Counted from the first letter of the stretch, positions 42,573 through 51,321 are shown. The stretch is DNA of 64,000 bases from Aliidiomarina soli (GCF_003986975.1 NZ_PIPO01000002.1:124001-188000); one strand, 5' to 3'. Notes: a model not told the origin generated them from the letters alone. A program made the numbers and translations.

Positions 42573-43864
42573 TAGTCGGTTTCCTTGCCCAAACTTTTGC
42601 CAGCTACAGCCTGCTCCGGTTTGAATGCGCTGCTCTCAACGGGTTCAAACTGCTTGTACCACCAACTTTGCTCAGATCCTGACCAACCGCCTTCCTTGAG
42701 GCGAGTGCACTCAAGGGAGGCTTTGTTGGGCATGCCATCGCCGCGCAATACTGAGGCGATGACCTCAGGCGGCTGGCCAATTAGCTCGCCAGTGCCTTCA
42801 TTTTCTATTGAATACCAACGTGACACCGGCAATGGTGCATTAGGGTCGTCTTTATAGTCCGGGTCTGCCTTGGTACCGCGTAGGTGGGGTGGCAAGGTGT
42901 AGCTTCTATTCCACAGGCCAAACCAGCCAAAGCGATCGCGCACCGCTGGGCGAATTTGTTGCCAATTGCCGTCACTGTCACGCTCCCAGTTGGGCTCAGT
43001 AGGTAAGCGTTCGGGGTCAATCAGCGACCAGAGTTTTTTGTGTTTACTGACTGCTTTTTCAAAGTCATTATAGCCATATATTTCTAGCTCTATATCCAGG
43101 TCATGGGAGCAGATAGCATCCAAAGAAATAGATTGTTCCCGCGGCTTGGTCATGAAGTCGACAATAAAGCGATAAACGGCTTCGGCGCCATCCACGGTAT
43201 AGCCATCATACTTTTTAAGTTCGTGGGGCGCCTTGCTGTCAAAATGGAACTTAAAATGACGAAACCAGCGCCGGGTACCATGCTTGTTGAAGCTGACAGG
43301 TGGCGGCAGGACGTGTAGTTCGGTGTCGGTGGTCTCACCGATGATGCCACTCGGCATATCAATCACGGCGATGTCTGCTTCGTCCCAGCGAATAGAGTCC
43401 TGCTTGTGGCTGAGCCAACGGGGCAGGTGGACGAGTTTGTTGCGCCGGTCAAAGACAATGTAGTGGCTGAAAGGGCTATGGGGGTACCAACGAAAACCAA
43501 TATACGCACAGACAGCGGAAGCACCCACACCATACCAGCTTAACCACCACACAGGAGGTTCGCCCTCCAGGGTGAGGGTTGCAAACAGAGCTGTGATACC
43601 AAAGCCCAGGCTCAGCATAGCGAGAATTGCGATGGGTACCATCCAGGGCCGCCAGCCGTAAATGAGGTAGTCGCCGCGCAGGTCACAAAAGGCCCCAATG
43701 GTTTTGTCGGTGACATGCTGATAAAGGCGGCTGAAGGTTTTCTCGCCAGTGAGCACAGCGGAGCCGTGCTCTTTACTGTAGCGCCTGGAAGAAAGTATTT
43801 CGTTGGCATAGAAGCGAAACTTACGCTGTCCTTTGCCGTTATCGATGCCGCGGTAGACAGGCAT
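42572..43864 (-). CDS. DUF6708-like membrane protein, tandem copy 1
   Basis: This 430-residue copy directly follows the VasX-like effector gene, with the effector stop and its ATG overlapping in TAATG. Its N-terminus and membrane part match copy 3 (MPVYRGIDNGKGQRKFRF; LTLEGEPPVWWLSWYGVGAS), whereas its C-terminal tail matches copy 2. Position immediately after the toxin gene makes it the first candidate for cognate immunity protein. Membrane immunity proteins for VasX-type pore formers are known (TsiV2 in Vibrio cholerae), though the sequence relation cannot be tested here. Confidence 0.77.
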   Translation of the reverse strand: MPVYRGIDNGKGQRKFRFYANEILSSRRYSKEHGSAVLTGEKTFSRLYQHVTDKTIGAFCDLRGDYLIYGWRPWMVPIAILAMLSLGFGITALFATLTLEGEPPVWWLSWYGVGASAVCAYIGFRWYPHSPFSHYIVFDRRNKLVHLPRWLSHKQDSIRWDEADIAVIDMPSGIIGETTDTELHVLPPPVSFNKHGTRRWFRHFKFHFDSKAPHELKKYDGYTVDGAEAVYRFIVDFMTKPREQSISLDAICSHDLDIELEIYGYNDFEKAVSKHKKLWSLIDPERLPTEPNWERDSDGNWQQIRPAVRDRFGWFGLWNRSYTLPPHLRGTKADPDYKDDPNAPLPVSRWYSIENEGTGELIGQPPEVIASVLRGDGMPNKASLECTRLKEGGWSGSEQSWWYKQFEPVESSAFKPEQAVAGKSLGKETD

Positions 43865-46800
43865 TATGCAACTCCTATCGTGCTAGTGGAGAATAGAGGG
43901 CAAACTTGTGCTGTTTTGCGTGGCTGATACTCACAACCACTGGGCCCTTGAACGAGGACTTGCGGCTCGCTTCTGCTGTCAAGAGATTGCACTGCCAGGG
44001 CTTGTAATTGGGCCCATTTAGTTTGACTCATAGAGCCCACATTCTCTGAGTTCACAAGCGTAGCGGCGCGATAGTTCCACGTATAGCTCGCCGGGTCTTC
44101 CGGAATATGGAGCTGACCTTTGCCATCAGGGTCAAGTTGCAGTTCAGCACTTACGCGACCAAAAGTCCCAACCACATGCCGCTCTGGCACTTTAGTCAAA
44201 ATGCGCAATCCCCTCGGTGGTAGACTTTGGTTTTGCCCAGCCGGGCTCTGGTTATGAAGCTCGACAACATGACACTGTTCAAGCGGAATCTCTTGGCCGC
44301 GTATATGAAGATGGCCATGAAGGGTTGAGTCTACAGGTGAAAATGCGCCCAATGAGACATTCAATTCAACAATGGCGTGAGTCTCAGCGCCTCTGATTAC
44401 TGCCCAGCGAGAGTGCTCGTGCTCTAGCCGATGTACCTTAATTTCAGCATTGAAGTTGAAGAGTATTTTGGTGATTTCAGTTGATTCACTTTGTAAATCC
44501 AGCGCTTCAAATTGCCTCCAGTCGATGGGTGTTTTCTGAGTCAGGCTGTTGGTGGTTGCCTGGTAAAACTCGATATCTTTTTGGGGAGTGCTCGATGTTT
44601 CAGGCTGCCTAAATGGCAGGTTGCTCACCGCATAAGGGCGAGAGCCGAACCAACCATGGAGTACGGCTTGCTCTAGCGGCGAGTATTCAGAGAATATTCG
44701 CAGTGTGGTTCCTCCTGCGAAAATAGCAATACCAATCAAAAAGAGCCAAAGCGCAGGGCCAGCCGCAATAACGCCAATTACAATCAGGCTGGATGCTAAC
44801 AATAAGGCAGCGCCTACGGCTTCAAGTCCGCCACCTATCATGACGCCTGTATTTCCACTTTGAAAACCTCGCCTTGCGTGCCAGATGCCAAGGGCTGTCT
44901 CGGCGACCCCTGCGACAATTATCAGGGTACGCATAATGACTTTGAAAACAACGTAACTGGCAATTTGTTTTATGCTGAGCCTACTCATAGCGCGTATTCT
45001 TCCGCGTGCAGTTAATCTGTTTTTATTTGCCGAACTCAGTTTCATAGCCTGAGTTTTTGGCATTAGTCTCTGGATCTTTTCCAGAACAAAAGCCGTGAAT
45101 GAAGCAGTGGCAGCGACAGTGCTTAGTGTATCATCCATGTGCTCCCAGTTCGTATCTCTTGATTTTTGAAACGCAAAACGAGCATTCAAAGCTAACAGTG
45201 GCGCTAAAATACTCAGGCTGACGCTTTGCCAGGTACGCGATTCATCAAATGCTCGTAGCCATTCCCCGATACTGCGGCCTTCGGGCACTATTTGGAATGC
45301 TTGCTGTTTTCCTAAGTGGGCCACAGCTAGGGGGTAATTGTCGGATAAGTAGCGGTAGTATGCTCCCCTTGCAGGGACAGTGGCGTGATTCTGCCATTGA
45401 TTTAGCTCAATCGGTGCCGTATACAGCGCGAGCGCCGCTGCTCGGTCTTTACCTATAAAGTCACCAAAGCGGACAATGACGGCGTCAAGAGCCTTCTGTA
45501 CCTGATTGCCAAAGTAATGTGCGCGTGTCTCTGCATATTTGCTGACCAGTGAATCAAAGGTAGCTGGCAGCCGTGTGATCAATCCAATACGGTCAGCGAT
45601 GTCCAGCCCTTGCAGGCGCTCGTCGTCTTCGCCGGGTAGCGGCAGGTCCGGTTCAGAGGTGCGGCGCATGAGCCATTGGTTGAGTGCTTCGTTCTCGCCA
45701 CGAGCGGCCGCGTACACGGGGTGGTCATCTTTTTGCTCGTGATCCAGAATGCAGCTCAGCCAGGTCAGTGACTCAGGCATGAACATGTGCTCCGTCAGCT
45801 GCGTGAACATGGCGAGGCCGACTTCGTTCACCAGGATGTCGTCCGCATTCGTGTAGTCGCTCAGGGAGATGGTGAATTCAGCTTGCTGCAAGAGCGCGAG
45901 CAGGTTTTGTTCGGCGGTTTCAAGGTGTTCGGGCAGCGTTTCTTCCAGCGTGCTCCAGGCTGCCAGTAACTGCTGGTCATAACGCTCTGGGGCAAGGTGT
46001 TGTATCAATTCATTTGGGTCACCGCCGTCGGTCAGCTCTTTTATCATTTGCGCCAGGGCTAACGGACCGGTCTGCTGGCTCTGCTGCCCGGCATTCTGCA
46101 GTGCTATCAGCTCATCCTGTTTGTGCTTGAGGTCGCGGGCGTCCTGCAGCACATCGCTAAGAATCAGGTGCGGCAGGGTGATGGTCTCTGGCATCATCAA
46201 TGGGCCGTCGCCGAACTCGGGCTGAGACGGGCCACTGAGTACATGAATGCGACAATCTTCGATGTCTTCATCGCTTAACGGTATCAGGCTGGTACGTTCC
46301 TCCAGCGCGCTGAGGGTGTCTTCGCTTTGCAAATCGCAGCTGTCTTCGGGGCTACGAAAATCCTCCGGATGCATGCCACCGAGCGCCTCAATTTGCTGCC
46401 AGCTCCATTGCACTTCTGAAAACGCGAGGCGGTACTCCGGGGTTTCGCCATTCACCCGGTAGGCGAGGGTTAAGTCTTCTGAACTTGGGCACTGAGCCGG
46501 ACGCTGGTTCTCGCCAGCGTGTTTTTTCAGGTTCACGTCCAGCAAGTTGCGCTGGCGGCCTTGTGGTAAACGTATCTCCCGCCACAGGTAGCCGTCCTGA
46601 AAAATATACAGCCAACAATTCGAGCGCAGAGGCTGGGTCTGGCCGTCAGGCAGGCGACGCAACAAGCGCAGGGGCATAAACAGGTTGGGGGTATCGGCAA
46701 GTTCAGGTTCGGGGTCAACATCCGGTCGTGTCTGCCAGCTTGGCTGGGGCGCCACGGTCAATGGAATGTAGCACAACCCACCGCCTTGCTCGGGCAGGCG

Positions 46801-46881
46801 CATAAACGGGTTGGGCTGCTGCCCTTGGGCAAGCGCGAAACTAGCGACACCGACCTGGTTAAGCGAATTAATCTGTAACAT
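43864..46881 (-). CDS. VasX-like T6SS pore-forming effector
   Basis: This 1005-residue protein resembles the VasX / BTH_I2691 family of membrane-disrupting T6SS effectors. The N-terminal part (about 1-130) has the VasX-type region, seen in YIPLTVAP, FMPLRLLRRLPDG and SNCWLYIFQDGYLWREIRL. The middle is helical and acidic. Near 640-725 lies a colicin-like set of long hydrophobic helices (RTLIIVAGVAETALGIWHARRGF; GGGLEAVGAALLLASSLIVIG; PALWLFLIGIAIFAGG), followed by YSPLEQAVLHGWFG. The last 250 residues are soluble and beta-rich. It lies between the PAAR-like DUF4150 gene and a run of membrane protein genes, the usual place for effector plus immunity. No enzymatic motif was found. Confidence 0.8.
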   Translation of the reverse strand: MLQINSLNQVGVASFALAQGQQPNPFMRLPEQGGGLCYIPLTVAPQPSWQTRPDVDPEPELADTPNLFMPLRLLRRLPDGQTQPLRSNCWLYIFQDGYLWREIRLPQGRQRNLLDVNLKKHAGENQRPAQCPSSEDLTLAYRVNGETPEYRLAFSEVQWSWQQIEALGGMHPEDFRSPEDSCDLQSEDTLSALEERTSLIPLSDEDIEDCRIHVLSGPSQPEFGDGPLMMPETITLPHLILSDVLQDARDLKHKQDELIALQNAGQQSQQTGPLALAQMIKELTDGGDPNELIQHLAPERYDQQLLAAWSTLEETLPEHLETAEQNLLALLQQAEFTISLSDYTNADDILVNEVGLAMFTQLTEHMFMPESLTWLSCILDHEQKDDHPVYAAARGENEALNQWLMRRTSEPDLPLPGEDDERLQGLDIADRIGLITRLPATFDSLVSKYAETRAHYFGNQVQKALDAVIVRFGDFIGKDRAAALALYTAPIELNQWQNHATVPARGAYYRYLSDNYPLAVAHLGKQQAFQIVPEGRSIGEWLRAFDESRTWQSVSLSILAPLLALNARFAFQKSRDTNWEHMDDTLSTVAATASFTAFVLEKIQRLMPKTQAMKLSSANKNRLTARGRIRAMSRLSIKQIASYVVFKVIMRTLIIVAGVAETALGIWHARRGFQSGNTGVMIGGGLEAVGAALLLASSLIVIGVIAAGPALWLFLIGIAIFAGGTTLRIFSEYSPLEQAVLHGWFGSRPYAVSNLPFRQPETSSTPQKDIEFYQATTNSLTQKTPIDWRQFEALDLQSESTEITKILFNFNAEIKVHRLEHEHSRWAVIRGAETHAIVELNVSLGAFSPVDSTLHGHLHIRGQEIPLEQCHVVELHNQSPAGQNQSLPPRGLRILTKVPERHVVGTFGRVSAELQLDPDGKGQLHIPEDPASYTWNYRAATLVNSENVGSMSQTKWAQLQALAVQSLDSRSEPQVLVQGPSGCEYQPRKTAQVCPLFSTSTIGVA

Positions 46882-46934
46882 GGCAATCCTTGTGTATTCA
46901 GTACGTCGTTCCGTGAATTTGTGGCCGTAAAAGG

Positions 46935-47480
46935 CTATTCGGTGTCGTTTTCTGCGGCAACAGCGTGGCTGTTTTGCATCATGGCGATGCCTTGAGTGGC
47001 ATGGGTGGATGCATGATCAAACAGGGCCGCAGTAATGGTTTCTGTGTCATTGGTAGCCTGCGCCTGGATATCAGAGGGCATGGCTGCGCCGCCCTGCATC
47101 AGCGGAGCCGGGGCAGTGTTACCGTCGTTGGAAATCATCATGTCGCCCATGCGTACCGCCGCCTCGCCTTCAATAAAGACATCGGCTGAACTGCTGATAA
47201 ACTCAGCGGCACCTTCTGTTATGCCAGACTTTACACCGCCGTCTGAGCCCGCTTCGTCACCGGCACTGGCCGCAAAGATCGAGGCGGCGGTACACACCGG
47301 ATGGCCGTCAATGAACACGCTACCTGCGGTGGCGCTGGCGTCTTCGCTTTGGGCGATATTGGCGTATGGAATGGGCACCACCGCCGGGCCCACTTTGGTC
47401 AGGCAGACATCGACCGTGTTCAGTATCCCCCCTGAACCTGCGTGAACCGCGGTGCGCCCGTTAATCAGAACATTACTCAT
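46935..47480 (-). CDS. DUF4150 PAAR-like T6SS tip protein
   Basis: This 181-residue protein has the DUF4150/PAAR-like layout: MSNVLINGRTAVHAGSGGILNTVDVC..TKVGPAVVPIPYANIA, followed by VFIDGHPVCT and VFIEGEAAVRMGDMMISNDGN. PAAR-like proteins cap the VgrG spike and carry effectors. It is immediately upstream of the VasX-like gene (53-base gap) and overlaps the preceding gene by eight bases. Its C-terminal 50 residues are low-complexity and Ala-rich with no toxin domain. It likely forms the tip that takes the VasX-like protein, with DUF2169 as adaptor. Confidence 0.87.
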   Translation of the reverse strand: MSNVLINGRTAVHAGSGGILNTVDVCLTKVGPAVVPIPYANIAQSEDASATAGSVFIDGHPVCTAASIFAASAGDEAGSDGGVKSGITEGAAEFISSSADVFIEGEAAVRMGDMMISNDGNTAPAPLMQGGAAMPSDIQAQATNDTETITAALFDHASTHATQGIAMMQNSHAVAAENDTE

Positions 47481-48624
47481 CAGAAAACTCCTCTGCGCTA
47501 GGGGTAGGTTGAACGTCCGGCAGGCAGAAGCCTGTCAGGCGTTCGGTGGATGGCTGGCCTTGCAACTGCTGGTGTGTAGCTAGTAAGGGAACGCAGCGAC
47601 CGGTGAAGTGGTGGACTAAGCGGCCCAATCCAGTCTGGGTTAGCGGCTGACCGAGAAAATAATGTTGTTCGGCATGCCAGTTTTGCTGCTGTACCCAGCG
47701 GCTCGCTGCGCCAGTGTCAGGTTGTGTCCCTGGGGTCGGCGCGACATGTTGAGCAGGCGCGTCTGCCGCCTGTATCGCCGGGTAATGCGGTAAGTTGCGC
47801 GCGGTCAGCCATAACCAGGCCTGATAAGCGTCAGCCATGCTGGTAGCGTGCTCCATCTGCTCAATCAGTTGTGGCAGAACCACTGGTTTGCCGGTGAAAG
47901 CCAGAGCTAACGGCGAGGATGACGCATGTTTTTCAGGGTGCAGCCAGCAGGCAGCGTGCCAGGCAGGGAGTGAATGCTGCAAAGTGGCAGTTGGTTCCTC
48001 GGTCAGCTCCTCAGCTGCTGCCGGACAACCCTGGCGCGCCAGGGCAAGCAGAGCTGCCAGCCGGGTCTGTGGGGCTTTACTTTGGCTGTATTGCTTAAGC
48101 AACCCTTGTTGGTCTTTCTGCCGCTGTTCGCCGAGCCGTTGCACACAAATGGCCGCGACAGTGTCATCGCTATCCTGCAATCCCTGCTGCAGCCAAATTT
48201 CAGGCAGCTGCGCGGCATGGGTAACTAGCAGCTTGCGTGACAGATCACTGCTGGCAGGTAGTTTTGCATCGGGCTCCGGGGTAATGGCTGCGAGCTGGAA
48301 TGCCTGCTCGATATAGGGGTGCGCGCTGGCATCCAGGCTGTCGGCGAGGTCATCAAGTACTTCGATCGTGGCGTTGAGGTTTTGTTGCAGACCGTAAAAG
48401 ACAGTGAGAAAAAGCTGCAAGGGCTGACTCGCGTCGATCGTAGCAGGGGGGATTGCAACCGTTGAGCGCAGAGCACTGAGGCTGGCCAACAGCCGATAGT
48501 CGAGGCCCGTCAGTATGCTGCGGGCGATAAAGGGCCGTTTCAGGTGGCTAATACGCCGGGCGAGTAGGTCCTCGGCATTGTCCATATGCAGCTTGATTAA
48601 GTCCATGGTGTACGACAGGTTCAA
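47473..48624 (-). CDS. TIGR02270-like HEAT-repeat T6SS accessory protein
   Basis: This 383-residue alpha-helical protein has repeated Ala/Leu-rich helix pairs (LASLSALRSTVA; AAICVQRLGEQRQ; RLAALLALARQGCPAAAEEL) and a C-terminal part with ARNLPHYPAI. This matches the TIGR02270 family found in T6SS effector clusters, whose function is unknown. The start shown is a TTG that overlaps the stop of the DUF6484 gene (TTGA). An ATG at 48609 is the alternative; neither has a clear Shine-Dalgarno, which points to translational coupling. Confidence 0.78.
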   Translation of the reverse strand: MNLSYTMDLIKLHMDNAEDLLARRISHLKRPFIARSILTGLDYRLLASLSALRSTVAIPPATIDASQPLQLFLTVFYGLQQNLNATIEVLDDLADSLDASAHPYIEQAFQLAAITPEPDAKLPASSDLSRKLLVTHAAQLPEIWLQQGLQDSDDTVAAICVQRLGEQRQKDQQGLLKQYSQSKAPQTRLAALLALARQGCPAAAEELTEEPTATLQHSLPAWHAACWLHPEKHASSSPLALAFTGKPVVLPQLIEQMEHATSMADAYQAWLWLTARNLPHYPAIQAADAPAQHVAPTPGTQPDTGAASRWVQQQNWHAEQHYFLGQPLTQTGLGRLVHHFTGRCVPLLATHQQLQGQPSTERLTGFCLPDVQPTPSAEEFSDE

Positions 48625-49100
48625 TTGATATGAACGTTTCCACCTTTCAATCGCAGGTTTTCCGAGGCGGTTTGTTTGAGCTCGCGGGCGTTGATGCTGA
48701 GGCTGCCATTCCGGTTCAGGTGTAGTGAGGTTTCACCGGCGCGCAATTCAATACCGTTTTTGCTCATTGTCACGCCAAGGTCTTCGACCCCAGGCAGACT
48801 GAACTCAATTTTGTCCTGTTTTGCCGGTTGCGCGCTTTGCTCATCCTGCACCGGCATGAGCCGGTGGAGTACCGCTACCTGGGCGTCGTCAAGGATACAG
48901 AAGACTACGCGATCGCCCGGCTTGAGTTGCGGCAGCAACTGACATTGAGCATCAATCTGATGTGTTGTTTGCCACTGGTCAATGATAGCAAGGTTGCCGC
49001 TATCGGTGTTGACCGAGGCGAGTTGAATGATTTCGCCACTGAGGAGAGCTGCCTGAGCAGACTGCAATGGTTGCACACGGGGTTTATGCTTGGCGTTCAT
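48621..49100 (-). CDS. DUF6484 T6SS-associated protein
   Basis: This 159-residue protein has an N-terminal beta-rich domain with KPGDRVVFCILDDAQVAVLHRLMP. The C-terminal section (GVTMSKNGIELRAGETSLHLNRNGSLSINARELKQTASENLRLKGGNVHIN) reads like the repetitive beta-strands of VgrG/phage-spike needle tails. DUF6484 genes are usual companions of TIGR02270 and DUF4150 genes. It is the first gene of the minus-strand cassette, with AAGGAA upstream. It probably interacts with the spike, but no experiment is known to me. Confidence 0.75.
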   Translation of the reverse strand: MNAKHKPRVQPLQSAQAALLSGEIIQLASVNTDSGNLAIIDQWQTTHQIDAQCQLLPQLKPGDRVVFCILDDAQVAVLHRLMPVQDEQSAQPAKQDKIEFSLPGVEDLGVTMSKNGIELRAGETSLHLNRNGSLSINARELKQTASENLRLKGGNVHIN

Positions 49101-49119
49101 GCGGTCAGAGTTCCTTTCT

Positions 49120-49143
49120 GAGTCTAAATTCGGAGTCTAAATT
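49120..49143. repeat. Tandem direct repeat GAGTCTAAATT in the effector-cassette leader
   Basis: GAGTCTAAATT occurs at 49120-49130 and again at 49133-49143, two bases apart, with a poorer copy (GAATCTAAGG) about 20 bases further. They lie 20-43 bases before the DUF6484 start. This could be an operator, a leader element or replication slippage. Confidence 0.5.
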
Positions 49144-49301
49144 TTGAGTTTTAAAGCCTGAATCTAAGGTATTGATCATCCTGATAACGAGCGGAGGCTA
49201 TCACAATCTTACTAGGTAAAAAAAGTGATAATTTCATTTTTCAATGTAAAGATAATAATGACGGTGAATATTATAAGCATATGATTTTAAAGGACTGAGC
49301 G

Positions 49302-49358
49302 ATGAGGGTAAAAATAAAAAAATGGGGTTGCCAAGCTGACGCTTCTGTGAATAAATAA
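49302..49358 (+). pseudogene. 18-codon ORF resembling a MazE/AbrB antitoxin N-terminus
   Basis: The reading frame MRVKIKKWGCQADASVNK followed by TAA starts after AAAGGACTGAGCG, a good ribosome site. Its first nine residues resemble the opening of MazE-type antitoxins (KIKKWGNS). No continuation was found, so it is either a decayed remnant, a leader peptide or a chance match. Confidence 0.25.
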
Positions 49359-49379
49359 AAAAGAAGCGGCGTTAGTCAG
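49336..49379. repeat. Inverted repeat in the T6SS intergenic region
   Basis: CTGAC-GCTTCT (49336-49346) can pair with AGAAGC (49362-49367) and GTCAG (49375-49379), leaving a 7-base bulge and an A-rich loop of 15 bases. No T-run follows, so a terminator is unlikely. It may be a regulator site or RNA structure in the tssJ leader. Confidence 0.4.
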
Positions 49380-49386
49380 GTTGTCT

Positions 49387-49404
49387 GAGTGTCAGCAAAC
49401 ACTC
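49387..49404 (+). promoter_or_regulatory. Leader hairpin upstream of tssJ
   Basis: GAGTGT-CAGCAA-ACACTC forms a six-base-pair hairpin ending 12 bases before the AGGGAAG ribosome site of tssJ. It could modulate translation or protect the 5' end. Confidence 0.4.
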
Positions 49405-49432
49405 AAGAGAATTAACAGGGAAGTAGTTGTAA

Positions 49433-49909
49433 ATGGGCAGTAATAAAGGAATATGCGGCTTCGGGTTTTTCCCGATTTTGCTTTTCGCTTTTTTCCTTAG
49501 CGGATGTGCAACCCCCTCCATCGTGCTCGATATCAGAGCCGACGAAACCCTTAATCCAGACCTGCACGGGCAAAGTTATTCCGTCATGGTTCGCATGTAT
49601 CAGCTCAAAACGGCTGAAGAATTTCAGCAGGCTGACTACCAGTTACTCCTTGAACAAGGCTCCTCGGTTTTGGGTACTAGTTTACTCAAGCAAGAAGAGT
49701 TTATTGTCGAACCGGGAGAGCACCAGCGCCTCGAGTTTTTGCGTGAAGACGGTGCTCAGTATCATGGGGTTGTCGCCTTTTTTCGTAGAGTAGATGGCGA
49801 GCATTGGCGGGCGTCGGGTAAGCTAAAGAATGGCCTGCTCAGACCGATGACAACGCATTCAGAACTAAAATTAAAGAATACTCAGATTGATTTAGCCAGG
49901 ACGCATTAG
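49433..49909 (+). CDS. tssJ: T6SS outer-membrane lipoprotein TssJ
   Basis: This 158-residue lipoprotein has lipobox LSGC (Cys25). The body resembles TssJ (SciN/VasD): DIRADETLNPDLHGQSYSVMVRMYQLKTAEEFQQADY, where the L1 loop contacts TssM. TssJ anchors the TssJLM membrane complex to the outer membrane. AGGGAAG precedes the ATG by nine bases. It is the first structural gene of the plus-strand operon; tssK follows after 39 bases. The lipoprotein signal and gene order make the identification secure. Confidence 0.93.
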   Translation: MGSNKGICGFGFFPILLFAFFLSGCATPSIVLDIRADETLNPDLHGQSYSVMVRMYQLKTAEEFQQADYQLLLEQGSSVLGTSLLKQEEFIVEPGEHQRLEFLREDGAQYHGVVAFFRRVDGEHWRASGKLKNGLLRPMTTHSELKLKNTQIDLARTH

Positions 49910-49948
49910 CAGTAAAGCGAGTGACGCAAACCCTAAAGGACTAGTGGG

Positions 49949-51283
49949 ATGAAAGTAGTAGAAAAAATTGTCTGGGCGGAAGGCGTGGTGCTGACCCAGC
50001 AACACTTCCAGCGCTGGGACTCTCTGCAAACAGCAACCCATGCAGCCTGGCACAGCATGCTAACCGCCTACCCCTGGGGTGTCGATAGCATCGCCTGGAA
50101 CACAACCGCTCTGGCGAATCAGCGACTAGAACTTACCGAACTTAAAGCGGCATTTCCGGATGGCCGTTTAGTCCATTTTCAGCCTAGCGAAGCCACACCG
50201 GTGCAAATGGTGATTGCTGATGAAGCTGCCGATGAGCAGCTTGTCGTTTATGTGGCAATGGCAGATCGTGATCTGGTCGCTGGCATCACTGGCTATCAAC
50301 CGCCGCAGGGCACTGTGGCCTGGCAGGCGCAATACCGCGAAGTCAGTGACGCTTACGACGATAAGCGTAAGGAAGAGCTGCTATTTGCGCAGCCGAACTT
50401 AATGCTGATTACCGAACAAGAACTACGCAATGATCTGGTGGCGTTGCCAGTGTGCTGCCTTCGTCGTCAGGACGATGGGCGTTACGCGCTTGATGAAAGC
50501 TGGCAACCGAGCCTTATTCGTTTGCAGAAGCACACCCGCTCCTACGAAGCGCTCAAGAGTCTGCAGCAGCAACTGCTGCATCGGGTTACTCAATATCAGG
50601 AAAAACGCGGGCTGTTAGGCGACCTGAGCAGTTTCTCCTCGGTGGAGTTAGCCGGATTTATGCTGCAAAAAGACCTTGCTGGTTACCTCAGCGAGCTATC
50701 CAGTTTACTTGGTCCTGCAGGCGGGCATCCGCATGACGCGTTTCTGCTGCTTAACCGGATGATAGCCCAGTTACGTTTGTATGCAGGCGCTGAGGGTGAG
50801 ACCCACGAATACCAGCATACAGACCAGATCAACACATTGGCTGGGCAACTCGAGGAAATCGACTACTTACTGGCGAATCTGACGTATGAGCAGGACGTGC
50901 AGTTACGCCTCGCGCTCAATGAACATGGGGTGCTGGTGACCGAGGACCACAACCTTGGCGACTTCTCGAGTTCGGACTTTTACCTCGCTTTACGCCAACC
51001 GGGTGTGACTCAGGAGTTGCTGGATACCTTCCCTGATTTCTGCAAAGTGGCGGTGCCGTCTGCGATGGAGGAACTGATAGGTTCAGCGTTGCCGGGTCTG
51101 ACACTACGGTACTGCAAACGCATTCCGGCCAAAATTCGACAAAAAAGTGGCTTTGAATATTTCGCCATCGAGAAAGAAGGCGAGCTTTGGCAGCAGGTGG
51201 AGCAGGAACGCGAGCTCGCGGTTTTTTGCACCGGTGAGTTCAGTGACGCCAGCGTTGAATTGCTGGCGGTGGATGCCGGGTAA
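49949..51283 (+). CDS. tssK: T6SS baseplate protein TssK
   Basis: This 444-residue protein opens VVEKIVWAEGVVLTQQHFQRWDSL, which is typical of TssK (VasE), and holds the middle segment GGHPHDAFLLLNRMIAQLRLYAG. TssK trimers join the baseplate to the TssL/TssM membrane complex. Length agrees with the family (about 445). It is placed between tssJ and tssL, as in many gammaproteobacterial T6SS operons. No anomaly was noticed. Confidence 0.95.
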   Translation: MKVVEKIVWAEGVVLTQQHFQRWDSLQTATHAAWHSMLTAYPWGVDSIAWNTTALANQRLELTELKAAFPDGRLVHFQPSEATPVQMVIADEAADEQLVVYVAMADRDLVAGITGYQPPQGTVAWQAQYREVSDAYDDKRKEELLFAQPNLMLITEQELRNDLVALPVCCLRRQDDGRYALDESWQPSLIRLQKHTRSYEALKSLQQQLLHRVTQYQEKRGLLGDLSSFSSVELAGFMLQKDLAGYLSELSSLLGPAGGHPHDAFLLLNRMIAQLRLYAGAEGETHEYQHTDQINTLAGQLEEIDYLLANLTYEQDVQLRLALNEHGVLVTEDHNLGDFSSSDFYLALRQPGVTQELLDTFPDFCKVAVPSAMEELIGSALPGLTLRYCKRIPAKIRQKSGFEYFAIEKEGELWQQVEQERELAVFCTGEFSDASVELLAVDAG

Positions 51284-51321
51284 CAGGTCACACGTCACGC
51301 TATAAGGGAACGGAGACAGGG

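Larger units (their letters stand above)
49101..49432. promoter_or_regulatory. Divergent regulatory region between the two T6SS operons
   Basis: This AT-rich 332-base gap separates the minus-strand effector cassette from the plus-strand structural operon and must hold both promoters. It contains the tandem repeat near the left gene, a short ORF with a ribosome site, an inverted repeat (49336-49379) and a hairpin (49387-49404) just before tssJ. No sigma-54 -24/-12 element was recognised. Confidence 0.7.

Noticed and set aside
38371-46881. Whether the AT-richer effector cassette is a prophage or transposon insertion
   Set aside because: No integrase, transposase, terminal inverted repeat or tRNA attachment site was seen; the gene set is explained as T6SS accessory genes.
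47035-47445. 136-codon plus-strand frame opposite the DUF4150 gene
   Set aside because: Antisense shadow of a recognised PAAR-like gene, with no ribosome site and no recognisable domain.
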